From NCBI RefSeq assembly GCF_038003085.1, contig NZ_JBBOOM010000001.1, forward strand, positions 62,001 to 126,000: DNA of 64,000 nt. The letters run 5' to 3'. Below are positions 25,291 through 34,260 of the stretch, one piece after another. Under the pieces are notes generated by a model. The model was given only the letters and a program-made list of their open reading frames with translations. It was not told the origin of the DNA and made no database searches. The DNA is from Psychrobacillus sp. FSL K6-2836 (lineage in GTDB: Bacteria > Bacillota > Bacilli > Bacillales_A > Planococcaceae). The translations under genes were made by a program, and so were the position numbers. Every line of letters starts with the position of its first letter. Within the stretch, counting starts at the first letter, position 1.

Positions 25291-27328
25291 TTGTATCTAC
25301 CCCAGTAACAATTATTAGATTTCCATAAATATCTGCATATACTTTTTGGCCTTTTTCAATTATTGTTACCGCTGCTTTTTCTTCAATAATTGCAGGACCA
25401 ACTATTTTTACTTCCGTGGGAAGCATATCTCTCTTGTAAATAGTAGTCTCGACCCAACCATCTTTTTCAAAGTAAACAGGGCGACGTTCTATTATTGCGC
25501 TTTCGGATAAACCTGAATTTTCAGTCTCCTTCAACGATGGTTTATTTATATTTCCAAGTGCCACTAAGTGGAAGCTAACAATTTCAGTCGGTGACCCATC
25601 TAGACGAAACGTAAAATTCTTCTCGTGGAGTTCATGAAAATTATTTATTAATTCTATTATTGTCTCTTCCGTCCAATTTCCATTTGAAGCTGGAACTTTT
25701 ACTGTATGTTCCTGTCCCAAATAACGAATGTCTACATAACGTGTAAACACAACAGTTTCTTCAAATTCTTCTTTTTTAAATTGTGCAATTGCTTTGCTTT
25801 CAATATCCTGCCATTTTTCGTTGACCTCAACTAGGTCTAGTTCTGACAACCGCTTAACATACGTTTGAATAAAGTCATGTCGTAAATCAGTCATTAACAT
25901 TCCCCAAGCTGAAAACACTGGTGAAGCAAATGGAATAACTACTTTTTTAACTCCTAATTCCTTTGCTAAAGAGGCTGCATGCATGGACCCTCCACCCCCA
26001 AAAGCAACTAATGTGAAGTTTCTTGGATCGTGTCCTTTTCGGATAGATATAAGCTTTAATGCTGTTAACATGTTGGCGTTAGCAATTCGGATAATGCCCA
26101 GTGCTGCTTCTTCGACACTCAAATTAAAAGCCTTCGCTATTCTCTCTTCCAATACCATAGCTACTTTTCTCATATCTACTTTATAGTCAAAATTTTTAGG
26201 CGACAACCTCCCTATAATTAGATTAGCGTCAGTAGTCGTTGGGTCCATTCCTCCTTTGTTATATGCAACAGGACCTGGCAGAGCTCCCGCAGATTGTGGT
26301 CCTACTTTCAGCGAACCACCTTCGTCGATCCATGCAATGGAGCCACCGCCGTTTCCAATCTCTACAATGTCAACTACTGGTACTTTAACGGGATATCCAG
26401 CAGTACGGCTATTTTTCTCTATATAGTAATCTGTTGATACCTTCATAACCCCATCTTCAATTAGGGAGCATTTTGCAGTAGTTCCCCCAATATCGAACGC
26501 TATAATGTTTGATTCTCCAATTTGGGCTCCTAGTATAGCTGAAGCATACACCCCTGCAACAGGGCCAGATTCTAACATATTAATAGGTAATTTTTTTGCC
26601 TGTTCAAAGGTCGTAGTACCACCATTAGATTGCATAATGTAATTTTTTCCGTCTGATATTTTCTTTATCTCATTTTGTAATTTATCAATATAGGTAGATG
26701 CAATCGGTTGAACATATGCATTAAGAACTGTTGTACTTGCTCTTTCGTATTCTCTCCATTCCATTGTTACCTCATGGGAAACGGTTACAAAAACTTCTGG
26801 CCAATGGTTTTGAATTATTTTTTTTGTTTCTAACTCATGGATTGGATTAATATACGAATGTAAGTAGACTACTCCTATTGCTTCTACCCCTTCTACCTTA
26901 AGCTCATTAATTATTTGGATAATCTCTTCCTCTTTTAAAGGTTGAATAATCTTCCCTTTGTAATTAAGTCGTTCTTCTACTTCTTTTCTCAAATATCTTT
27001 CTACAAAAGGAGTAGGCTTTTCATAACGTATATTAAATAGGTCTGGTCTGTTTCCTCTGGCAATTTCTAATACGTCCTTAAAACCTTTCGTAGTTATTAA
27101 AGCAGTTTTTACTCCTTTTCTTTCAGTGATTGCGTTAATTACGACTGTAGATCCATGAATAAATTGCTTCATTTGATGTTTATTAATATCATTTTTCTTA
27201 ATTACATCCATTACCCCTTTTTCAAAATTTGGCGGAGTTGTTGATGTTTTGTCTACTTTGATATTTCCATTCTCGTCCATATATACAAGATCGGTAAATG
27301 TACCACCTATGTCTGTAGCTACTCTCAT
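25283..27328 (-). CDS. hyuA: Hydantoinase/oxoprolinase subunit A
   Basis: 681 residues of the ASKHA-type HyuA family. MRVATDIGGTFTDLVYMD is the phosphate-binding N-terminus, NGGTTTFEQAKKLPINMLESGP and NIIAFDIGGTTAKCSL form the second ATP-binding part, and GGGGSMHAASLAKELGVKKV follows near residue 470. It activates the ring amide with ATP before HyuB completes opening. The frame is open to 27421, but ATG 27328 follows AGGGGAAGAA and starts at the domain edge; the longer form would overlap the regulator. It is 29 bases after the XRE-cupin gene. Confidence 0.92.
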   Translation of the reverse strand: MRVATDIGGTFTDLVYMDENGNIKVDKTSTTPPNFEKGVMDVIKKNDINKHQMKQFIHGSTVVINAITERKGVKTALITTKGFKDVLEIARGNRPDLFNIRYEKPTPFVERYLRKEVEERLNYKGKIIQPLKEEEIIQIINELKVEGVEAIGVVYLHSYINPIHELETKKIIQNHWPEVFVTVSHEVTMEWREYERASTTVLNAYVQPIASTYIDKLQNEIKKISDGKNYIMQSNGGTTTFEQAKKLPINMLESGPVAGVYASAILGAQIGESNIIAFDIGGTTAKCSLIEDGVMKVSTDYYIEKNSRTAGYPVKVPVVDIVEIGNGGGSIAWIDEGGSLKVGPQSAGALPGPVAYNKGGMDPTTTDANLIIGRLSPKNFDYKVDMRKVAMVLEERIAKAFNLSVEEAALGIIRIANANMLTALKLISIRKGHDPRNFTLVAFGGGGSMHAASLAKELGVKKVVIPFASPVFSAWGMLMTDLRHDFIQTYVKRLSELDLVEVNEKWQDIESKAIAQFKKEEFEETVVFTRYVDIRYLGQEHTVKVPASNGNWTEETIIELINNFHELHEKNFTFRLDGSPTEIVSFHLVALGNINKPSLKETENSGLSESAIIERRPVYFEKDGWVETTIYKRDMLPTEVKIVGPAIIEEKAAVTIIEKGQKVYADIYGNLIIVTGVDTNE

Positions 27329-27357
27329 TTCTTCCCCTACTTCCCTGATTAAATTAA

Positions 27358-27900
27358 TTAAAAAATAATTGGTGTTAAAACACTTAAAAGCACCGTTTCT
27401 TGTTCTAGTGGATTTTTCCACATATGCTCTGTAGTTGAAGGGAAATGAATTGACTCTCCCTCTTTTAAATAATGCTCTTCATTATCTATTACAAAAATAA
27501 CTGCCCCTTTTAATACATAATAAAATTCTTCTCCAGGGTGACTAAATGTAAATTGATCCACTTGTAATGGTGGAATTACCACAGTCAACGCCTCTAATTC
27601 TCGTTCAATAAAATGACCACTTAACTTTGTGTATGTAGAATCAGAGCCTGTAATTTGAAAAGGTTTTTGTTCTTCTAATTTGTGTGTATATTTCACTTCT
27701 ATCTCTTTTTGAAAAAAGTCTGCCATCTCAACATTTAATGCATCTGCAATTTTCTTTAATGACGTTATCGCTAATGAAGATGAACCTCTTTCTACTTGCG
27801 ATAGAAATCCGACTGATAAGTCCGTTTGTTCACTCATTTCTTTTAATGTCATATCTTTCATTTTTCGAAATTCTCTAATTTTTTTTGCAATTCTATCCAT
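27358..27900 (-). CDS. XRE-cupin transcriptional regulator
   Basis: 180 residues: a helix-turn-helix XRE domain (residues 5-60, MTLKEMSEQTDLSVGFLSQ then VERGSSSLAITSLKKIADAL) and a C-terminal cupin (about 100-175, FSHPGEEFYYVLKGAVIFVI). Regulators of this design sense a small ligand in the cupin and control nearby catabolic genes. It is the first gene of the hyu operon and so probably controls the operon, including itself. Whether it activates or represses is not visible. Confidence 0.88.
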   Translation of the reverse strand: MDRIAKKIREFRKMKDMTLKEMSEQTDLSVGFLSQVERGSSSLAITSLKKIADALNVEMADFFQKEIEVKYTHKLEEQKPFQITGSDSTYTKLSGHFIERELEALTVVIPPLQVDQFTFSHPGEEFYYVLKGAVIFVIDNEEHYLKEGESIHFPSTTEHMWKNPLEQETVLLSVLTPIIF

Positions 27901-28292
27901 CTAAATTATAGTCTCCTCTTAAAAATTATAGTAATACTTAACTTTTTTAATAATATCATAATTTTTTAAATATTCAATATTAAAATAAAATCTTTTTTCT
28001 AATACAAAAGACAATATGAAATATGGAAGAGTCTGGTACATTTAAAATAAGCAACTGAGGTTAATGGATAAGCAAGAAGTTCTAAAGGGGTATATTTAAG
28101 AGGACTTACAAGAAAAACGGATTACTCTAATCCATACCTTTCACAAATTGAAACAAATAAGAATAATAGTGGCTAATTTTGGAGCAATTCAATAATTAAA
28201 GTACCTTTAAACCCTATAAAATCAAGGATTTATAGAATTTGTTCATATTTCATGCTATAATAAGTTCATTGTGAATTTTAGGAGGTACTAGC
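27901..28292. other. Divergent promoter region with gene remnant
   Basis: Lies between the divergent hyu operon and the YkpA-type gene. It is very AT-rich near the regulator (27920-28010), contains a small XRE-like remnant (28072-28176), and carries a TGCTATAAT -10-like box at about 28251-28259 ahead of the ABC-F gene. No other feature was found. Confidence 0.55.
28072..28176 (+). pseudogene. Remnant of an XRE helix-turn-helix
   Basis: A 34-codon frame reads YLRGLTRKTDYSNPYLSQIE before a stop. This matches the core of XRE recognition helices (L-R-x-L-x-x-x-T-x-x-S-x-x-Y-L-S-x-I-E). There is no start codon or ribosome site, so it appears to be a fragment of a lost regulator. Confidence 0.4.
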
Positions 28293-29888
28293 ATGATTGC
28301 AGTAAGTAACGTAAGTCTTCGTTTTGGTGATCGTAAATTGTTCGAAGACGTAAATATAAAGTTTACACCAGGCAACTGTTATGGATTGATTGGTGCAAAT
28401 GGAGCAGGAAAGTCAACATTTATCAAAATTTTATCTGGGGAAATTGAGGCACAAGAAGGCAACGTTATTATGAACCCAGATGAACGTTTAGCAATTTTAA
28501 AACAAAATCACTTCGAATACGAAGAACACACTGTTTTAGAGACAGTTATGATGGGACATAAACGTTTATATGAAGTAATGAATGAGAAAAATGCTATCTA
28601 CATGAAGGAAGATTTTTCAGACGAAGATGGTATGCGTGCAGCCGAATTAGAAGGTGAATTTGCTGACTTAAACGGTTGGGAAGCTGAATCCGAAGCAGCA
28701 ATACTTTTACAAGGTCTTGGTATTCCTGATGAAATGCACCAAAAGAAAATGGCTGATTTAACTGGTTCTGAAAAGGTAAAAGTTCTTTTATCTCAAGCTC
28801 TTTTTGGTAAACCAGATGTACTATTACTAGATGAGCCTACTAACCATTTAGACATTAAAGCTATTCAGTGGCTGGAAGATTTCCTTATTAACTTTGATAA
28901 TACTGTTATTGTAGTATCCCATGACCGTCATTTCTTGAACAAAGTATGTACGCATATTGCGGATTTAGATTTCAGTAAAATTCAAGTTTACGTAGGGAAC
29001 TATGATTTCTGGTACGAATCCAGTCAACTTGCTTCCAAATTAGCTTCCGATCAAAATAGTAAAAAAGAAGAAAAAATTAAAGAGTTACAGGCGTTTATTG
29101 CTCGATTTAGTGCCAATGCTTCTAAATCCAAACAAGCAACCTCTCGTAAGAAAATGCTGGATAAAATAGAACTAGATGATATTAGACCGTCATCTCGTAA
29201 GTATCCATATGTAAACTTCGCGATGAAACGCGATATCGGGAATGATGTTTTACAAGTTCAAGATTTAGGTCATTCCACAGAAGACAAAAAACTCTTCTCC
29301 AATATGAGCTTTACGATGAATAAAGAAGACAAAATTATTCTCCTAGGGGATGAATTGGCGAAGTCAGCATTATTACGTATTCTAGCTGAGGAAGAAGAAC
29401 CAAATGAAGGATCAGTACGTTGGGGTGTTACTACAACACGCGCTTACTTCCCGCTTGATAATGCAAAATACTTCGAAGGCAGCGAACCATCATTAGTAGA
29501 TTGGTTACGCCAGTATTCTCCTGACGATGAAAGCGAAACTTTCCTACGAGGATTCCTAGGTCGTATGCTTTTCTCTGGGGAAGAAGTGAAGAAAAAACCT
29601 TCTGTTCTTTCAGGTGGAGAAAAAGTACGTTGTATGCTTTCTAAAATGATGCTTTCGGAATCGAATGTATTATTACTAGATGAACCAACGAATCACTTGG
29701 ACCTTGAGTCTATTCAAGCATTGAATAATGGTCTTACATTATTCAAAGGTGCTATGATTTTCACATCTCATGACCATCAGTTCATCCAAACAATTGCTAA
29801 TCGCGTAATTGAAATCCGCGAAGACGGTTCAATTTTAGATAAACAATTAACGTACGATGAGTTCCTAGAATGGAAAGAACAAATATAA
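28293..29888 (+). CDS. ykpA: ABC-F ATPase, YkpA/YbiT type
   Basis: 531 residues. Cassette 1 has a canonical Walker A (GANGAGKST), an unusual signature LTGSEKVK in place of LSGGE, and LLDEPTNHLD. The ABC-F linker follows (about 245-320, with the family's FSANASKSKQATSRKKMLDK). Cassette 2 keeps LSGGEKVR and LLDEPTNHLD, but its Walker A position reads LGDELAKSA, so one ATP site looks altered. YkpA/YbiT-type proteins are housekeeping translation factors rather than drug-resistance proteins. AGGAGG precedes the ATG and a strong terminator follows. Confidence 0.9.
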   Translation: MIAVSNVSLRFGDRKLFEDVNIKFTPGNCYGLIGANGAGKSTFIKILSGEIEAQEGNVIMNPDERLAILKQNHFEYEEHTVLETVMMGHKRLYEVMNEKNAIYMKEDFSDEDGMRAAELEGEFADLNGWEAESEAAILLQGLGIPDEMHQKKMADLTGSEKVKVLLSQALFGKPDVLLLDEPTNHLDIKAIQWLEDFLINFDNTVIVVSHDRHFLNKVCTHIADLDFSKIQVYVGNYDFWYESSQLASKLASDQNSKKEEKIKELQAFIARFSANASKSKQATSRKKMLDKIELDDIRPSSRKYPYVNFAMKRDIGNDVLQVQDLGHSTEDKKLFSNMSFTMNKEDKIILLGDELAKSALLRILAEEEEPNEGSVRWGVTTTRAYFPLDNAKYFEGSEPSLVDWLRQYSPDDESETFLRGFLGRMLFSGEEVKKKPSVLSGGEKVRCMLSKMMLSESNVLLLDEPTNHLDLESIQALNNGLTLFKGAMIFTSHDHQFIQTIANRVIEIREDGSILDKQLTYDEFLEWKEQI

Positions 29889-29940
29889 GTAAAAGTTCGA
29901 GTGATTTGTGAAAACACTGCAAATCATTTCATGCAATTTT

Positions 29941-29990
29941 AAACAGGTTATCCTACTTCGATTATATCGAGGAAGGATAACCTGTTTTGT
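29941..29990 (+). terminator. Strong intrinsic terminator
   Basis: AAACAGGTTATCC / GGATAACCTGTTT outer stem plus an inner TTCGAT/ATCGA stem. Ends the YkpA-type gene. Confidence 0.85.
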
Positions 29991-30029
29991 TGAACAATGA
30001 GGTTACTAATTTCTGAAGAGTGTTGACGA

Positions 30030-31298
30030 TTAATTACTCTTTTTTATTCTTTCGTGTAAGAGGCCATCTGAATGCTTATTTACACCCTGTACAAAATCAG
30101 TCATGTAATAAGTCAGATATTGACCATAGCCATTGTTCGTTTTTAACAAAAGCTCATCTACATAATATGCTCCTTTTGGTATTTTATCTAATAGTAGGAC
30201 GGAGAGAGCCGCATAAATACCGCAGGCTACTTGAAAATATGTAGCATTAGTTTTGTATTTTGAAAAGATAGAATCATTTCTTGACACATTGTACATATAT
30301 CGTTCTTTGTCCTTATAAACTAGAAGTACTCCAGCTAAATCTTCCCCTTCCAATGTCTCTTCAAGAGGATCAAGAACTTTCATTTCAAAGTCCCACACTT
30401 TATCCAGATCCTCTATGTTTGACCGAATTAACTCTGAAGTATGATCATTTACTTTATACAAAAAACCAAATTCCATGTCATACAACTGACCTAAAGTATA
30501 TACCTCTTCATGTGGCATCAAGCATCCAAAAAACTGTTTGTCCCCTAATTTCACTTTAAATTCGACATCATAAACATTTTCATACAAAAAAAGTGGTGTA
30601 TGATGTTTCATAAACATAGGGTAACTCAAAATCGCCTCATCGAGAAAACATTCAGGTGACCAAGTTGTATATATAACATTTTTTTTAGCTTTATTTTTAT
30701 TTTTATAAAAGGAGTTGTCATGTTCTACAATATAGCAAGCTAGAGGAGCTTCTTCTAATGAATCACTTTTAAGTAGTTCAATGGCCATCCATTGAACTAC
30801 ACCGGGATTCATACCTGAGCCAATTATAGAAGATGAATTTGTAAATGTATGTTTCTTCTTTTCTAACATTCTCATTCTCTCAATTAACCCAAATCCTTCA
30901 TATAAATCTTCATTTTCATCAACCATAGTATTTTCTAATGCTGTGTTTAAGTACTTGATACCCAATTGATCGCAACATTGTAGCATTTCAATCGTATCTG
31001 CCCAAGAAATGTCAATAACAACAGATGTATTTGAATTTTTAAGATGCTCTATAAAATTAGTAGTATCTTTTAAATCAAATTGATGTAATTCAAATTGATC
31101 TTTCAAATTGGGAAATAAACTACTATAGTAAGTTTCCTTTTTTTGTTTATAATCAATCAAATGAATTTTACTATTATTAATAATGTGATAAATGGGATCC
31201 TTTTTATCATGAACTGATTTATTTAATATGGAGAGTATAGATTTTGCCACACCTCCGGCACTACCAAGAATCGTTATAACTGTTTGATTAACTTGCAT
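30030..31298 (-). CDS. Homospermidine synthase-like (saccharopine dehydrogenase superfamily)
   Basis: 422 residues. The N-terminus has a Rossmann nucleotide-binding motif (TILGSAGGVAKSIL). The middle and end follow homospermidine synthase in order: SGMNPGVVQWMAIELL, IYTTWSPECFLDEA, LMPHEEVYTLGQ, GEDLAGVLLVY, NATYFQVACGIYAAL and GAYYVDELLL. That enzyme couples two putrescines (or putrescine and spermidine) with NAD as internal redox carrier. A carboxy(nor)spermidine dehydrogenase is the alternative, since it shares the fold. It diverges from a SpeD-like gene 227 bases away, supporting polyamine work. Confidence 0.75.
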   Translation of the reverse strand: MQVNQTVITILGSAGGVAKSILSILNKSVHDKKDPIYHIINNSKIHLIDYKQKKETYYSSLFPNLKDQFELHQFDLKDTTNFIEHLKNSNTSVVIDISWADTIEMLQCCDQLGIKYLNTALENTMVDENEDLYEGFGLIERMRMLEKKKHTFTNSSSIIGSGMNPGVVQWMAIELLKSDSLEEAPLACYIVEHDNSFYKNKNKAKKNVIYTTWSPECFLDEAILSYPMFMKHHTPLFLYENVYDVEFKVKLGDKQFFGCLMPHEEVYTLGQLYDMEFGFLYKVNDHTSELIRSNIEDLDKVWDFEMKVLDPLEETLEGEDLAGVLLVYKDKERYMYNVSRNDSIFSKYKTNATYFQVACGIYAALSVLLLDKIPKGAYYVDELLLKTNNGYGQYLTYYMTDFVQGVNKHSDGLLHERIKKSN

Positions 31299-31525
31299 TT
31301 CGACACCTCATCTATTTTTTTATAATATATGTGATGAGATTGAAAGTGTTTAGACTGTTGACCTGTTAGAGAAATTAGATTTCTGTTCTTAATAGTTTTT
31401 ATTCATTAAGCAATATGCACACCTCTACTACCTTCTAGTACATAAAATAATAAAAGTATAGTTGTGAAATTCGGAAACCTCACTGCTTAACGAAATTCAA
31501 AATACAATAAGAAAAGAGTGATTCG

Positions 31526-31951
31526 TTGGATACAAACGGACAGCATTTCGTTATTGATGCATTTGAGTGTCAGAATGATATGCTAAATAATGCAAAAGAG
31601 TTAGAAGACTTATTAACAAGAGCAATTAATCAGTTAGAAATGGAGATTCTATCTTCTCATTTCCATTCTTTTTTTCCACAAGGGGTAACAGGGATTATAG
31701 GTATTTCAACTTCCCATTTTTCCATTCATACATGGCCGGAACATGGATATGCAGCTTTAGATATATATACATGTGGGGATCAGAATATATGGCCAGTTTT
31801 AAGAGAAATTCTTCTTATATTACAAGCTGGACGATCTGATGTATACGAAATTTGCCGAGGAGAAAATATCAACAATAATGTAACATTAAGAAAATTTACG
31901 CTTACTGTTAATGGAACTAATGAGGAAATTATAGAATCCAACGTTTTCTAA
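31526..31951 (+). CDS. speD: SpeD-family pyruvoyl decarboxylase (AdoMet decarboxylase-like)
   Basis: 141 residues, the size of class 1b SpeD proenzymes. The self-cleavage serine is Ser63 in STSHFSIHTWPEHGYAALDI, with His68 and Cys83 in the expected places, so it should form a pyruvoyl cofactor. The residue before the serine is Thr, where B. subtilis SpeD/SpeH has Glu. The N-terminal substrate-region text (FVIDAFECQNDML) also differs. Together with the homospermidine synthase neighbour this raises the possibility that it decarboxylates ornithine or arginine rather than AdoMet. The start is TTG at 31526. Confidence 0.8.
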   Translation: MDTNGQHFVIDAFECQNDMLNNAKELEDLLTRAINQLEMEILSSHFHSFFPQGVTGIIGISTSHFSIHTWPEHGYAALDIYTCGDQNIWPVLREILLILQAGRSDVYEICRGENINNNVTLRKFTLTVNGTNEEIIESNVF

Positions 31952-32062
31952 AACGTAGCGTTATTTCGAGATGAATGAAATATGAGAATTAACAAAATAT
32001 CGAACAAATAATTGATATTAACGCACTAAAATATAGCAATAAGAACAACAAAATTTTACTAG

Positions 32063-32108
32063 AAAGACGACTTTAAATTCTAAACTCGAATTTAAAGTCG
32101 TCTTTTTA
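32063..32108 (+). terminator. Strong intrinsic terminator
   Basis: Perfect 18-bp stem AAAGACGACTTTAAATTC / GAATTTAAAGTCGTCTTT followed by TTTAT. Confidence 0.85.
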
Positions 32109-32155
32109 TGAAGTTATTAAAAACTCTTAGATTTCAATGATCTTAGATTTTTCCC

Positions 32156-32644
32156 TTAAGCTTTCTCTGACTTTTTTATATATCTACCTAGTAAAGATTT
32201 CGACGGTAGCTTGCCTATAAGCGAATCACTGGTTTTTGAAACTTTCTTTAAAACATTTAATAGTTTTTCATCTCCAGCCCAATGCTCCTCAATTACTTCA
32301 GTTGAAAACCTATTCAGAAGCATATTTACTACAAATGTAGCCACAATTATATCATCGATAAATCCACCAGGACCAATTAACCCTTCTGGTAAAACATCAA
32401 TCGGAGTAATAAAATATAAGATTCCACTCCCGATAATCGTTTTATATTTTGTATCGATTCGATTATCTAACATAGCTTTAATTAATAAATGAAATAAATC
32501 TGGAGCAAACAATAAATAAGGTGCAAATTTAGTCGTTTTCCCTTTTTTAGATTCTCCATAATTTGTGATTTTTGAGCGCAATTTTGTATAAAAATCTTGC
32601 TGTTCCTCATAAGGAGGTAGCTCTTTCTTTAATTCGATATTCAA
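32156..32644 (-). CDS. YkvA / DUF1232 family membrane protein
   Basis: 162 residues of the DUF1232 family. The diagnostic core YFITPIDVLPEGLIGPGGF then IDDI lies in the middle, within a hydrophobic hairpin. N- and C-terminal parts are charged. The family is widespread in Bacillota; its role is not established. Monocistronic, convergent with the SpeD-like gene. Confidence 0.8.
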   Translation of the reverse strand: MNIELKKELPPYEEQQDFYTKLRSKITNYGESKKGKTTKFAPYLLFAPDLFHLLIKAMLDNRIDTKYKTIIGSGILYFITPIDVLPEGLIGPGGFIDDIIVATFVVNMLLNRFSTEVIEEHWAGDEKLLNVLKKVSKTSDSLIGKLPSKSLLGRYIKKSEKA

Positions 32645-32749
32645 TGCAATCTCTCCTCTCTTGTTTTCACTATACCAAAAAATCGATAAATTGAAACAAA
32701 ATAACCTTGGTAGCCGTCTAATCTTTATGATAATAAGGAGGGAAAAATA

Positions 32750-33400
32750 ATGAAAAAGTATTTACTTATTTTTATTTCTTTACTCTTTCTCTCTGCTTGC
32801 GGAAAGGAACAAGATGTGGAGGAAGAAATAATTACCACCCCTCCGACAGATGAAACTGTCGCGCCTCCTGAAAATACACCATCTGAAAAAGCAGAAAATT
32901 TATCCGATTATTTTATGCCAGACAAGTCTATTGCTCAGTTTAAAGGGGAAGGAAATGAATATGCCTCATACACTTTAACAACACAGCGTATAGGTGATTA
33001 TGTAGTCACATATGAAGATAATGGTGGGACAGTTGTACAAAAGATGTACAATATTCAAGATGATAAAATTAGTTTGATTGCTGAAAATGCAGAAGCATAT
33101 GATGCAAAATCACCTACTTTAGCGGAACTTGAGTCCATGAAAGAAATCGAAATTTATTTGGGCACTCCCTTTGAAGTAGGCACAGAATTTAACGGATGGA
33201 AAATCACTTCAGTAACGGCGACACTGGAAACAGGCCTCCAAACATTTGAAGATGTTATAGTTATGGAAAAAATAGATGAACAAGGTTTCACGAACAGGAA
33301 ATATTTCGCAAAAAAATTTGGAGAAATTAAACGTGAATTTATTATGCAAGAAGGCAACGAGCAGTTTATTGTTTCTTCTACAATTGAAAGCATAAAATGA
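32750..33400 (+). CDS. Lipoprotein, unknown function
   Basis: 216 residues with a lipoprotein signal peptide and lipobox LSAC (Cys 17). A short acidic, Pro/Thr-rich linker (about 20-50) leads to a beta-rich outer domain of about 160 residues, with repeated-looking strands (YTLTTQRIGDYVVTYEDNGG). I do not recognise the family. GGAGGG precedes the ATG. Confidence 0.7.
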   Translation: MKKYLLIFISLLFLSACGKEQDVEEEIITTPPTDETVAPPENTPSEKAENLSDYFMPDKSIAQFKGEGNEYASYTLTTQRIGDYVVTYEDNGGTVVQKMYNIQDDKISLIAENAEAYDAKSPTLAELESMKEIEIYLGTPFEVGTEFNGWKITSVTATLETGLQTFEDVIVMEKIDEQGFTNRKYFAKKFGEIKREFIMQEGNEQFIVSSTIESIK

Positions 33401-33401
33401 A

Positions 33402-33436
33402 AAAGAAGCACATCATTAAGGTGTGCTTCTTTGTAC
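33402..33436. terminator. Bidirectional intrinsic terminator
   Basis: AAAGAAGCACA / TGTGCTTCTTT, with T-tracts on both sides. Shared by the lipoprotein and cold-shock genes. Confidence 0.85.
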
Positions 33437-33438
33437 TC

Positions 33439-33639
33439 TTATAGTTTTGTAACGTTAGCAGCTTGAGGTCCGCGGTTACCTTCAACTACTTCAAATTCAA
33501 CTTTTTGGCCTTCTTCAAGTGATTTGAAGCCTTCTCCTTGAATTGCTGAGAAGTGTACGAATACATCATTTTCTCCTTCTACTTCGATAAACCCAAATCC
33601 TTTTTCTGCGTTAAACCATTTTACTGTACCTTGTTTCAT
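33439..33639 (-). CDS. Cold-shock protein (CspB type)
   Basis: 66 residues, a single cold-shock domain. RNP1 is KGFGFIEV (about residues 13-20) and RNP2 is VFVHFSAI (about 26-33). The protein binds single-stranded RNA and DNA and acts as an RNA chaperone. A ribosome site GGAGGTAATAG precedes the ATG. A long upstream leader with a large hairpin (33679-33734) fits the cold-regulated leaders known for this family. Confidence 0.95.
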   Translation of the reverse strand: MKQGTVKWFNAEKGFGFIEVEGENDVFVHFSAIQGEGFKSLEEGQKVEFEVVEGNRGPQAANVTKL

Positions 33640-33678
33640 TCTATTACCTCCAAAAAATTAATCAATACGTGAAAAAAA

Positions 33679-33734
33679 TTCACATATTCCATGAAGTACC
33701 GATCTCACATCGATCACTTCATAGGATATGTGAA
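33679..33734 (-). promoter_or_regulatory. Structured leader of the cold-shock gene
   Basis: An imperfect long hairpin: TTCACATAT pairs with ATATGTGAA, and TGAAGT with ACTTCA, with GATC-type pairs inside. Located 40-95 bases upstream of the start codon, it may control translation with temperature, as in other csp mRNAs. Confidence 0.5.
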
Positions 33735-33818
33735 TAATTATTACGGTATTTTTCACTTTGAATTGTTAATTAAATTATATCAGTTGCTACAATTTAGTCA
33801 ATGAGTATTTTTACAATT

Positions 33819-34106
33819 CTAAATAGTTTCTCGACAGTCTTTCCATATCAATCCATGATATATTTGTAAATCATCGTCACATGATTCACAAAAGCATTGT
33901 TCTTTTTCCGACCAAAAAGCCCAATATATATTATGCTTGGTTTTTTCTTTCGGAAAGATCCCCCGTAATTCTATTAGTTTCTTATCTAAAAAAGACCGCG
34001 CCTCTGATTCATGTTCAAAAGCATGTTTTTCTACAATATGCTGTTCCCAACCTTCAAATAGCCACCATGGCTCATAGTCCGCTTTCATATAAATTACTTC
34101 AAACAT
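33819..34106 (-). CDS. DUF1033 family protein
   Basis: 95 residues, beginning MFEVIYMKADYEPWWLFEGW, which is the hallmark N-terminus of DUF1033 proteins of Bacillales. It is rich in Trp and acidic residues and has two cysteines in FCESCDDD. Function unknown. ATG 34106 is chosen because AGAGGCG lies six bases upstream; an in-frame ATG at 34124 lacks a site. Confidence 0.75.
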   Translation of the reverse strand: MFEVIYMKADYEPWWLFEGWEQHIVEKHAFEHESEARSFLDKKLIELRGIFPKEKTKHNIYWAFWSEKEQCFCESCDDDLQIYHGLIWKDCRETI

Positions 34107-34260
34107 TTGCATCGCCTCTAACATTTTTTATTAACTCATATTTTACTGCTCTTATATAAAAAGTCTACTTATACGTCTTAAGAATTTATAAATTGAAAAT
34201 TCCTACTTTTTAAGTTAAATTAATATTAATACTATTAACTACAGATTAGGAGACTATGTT

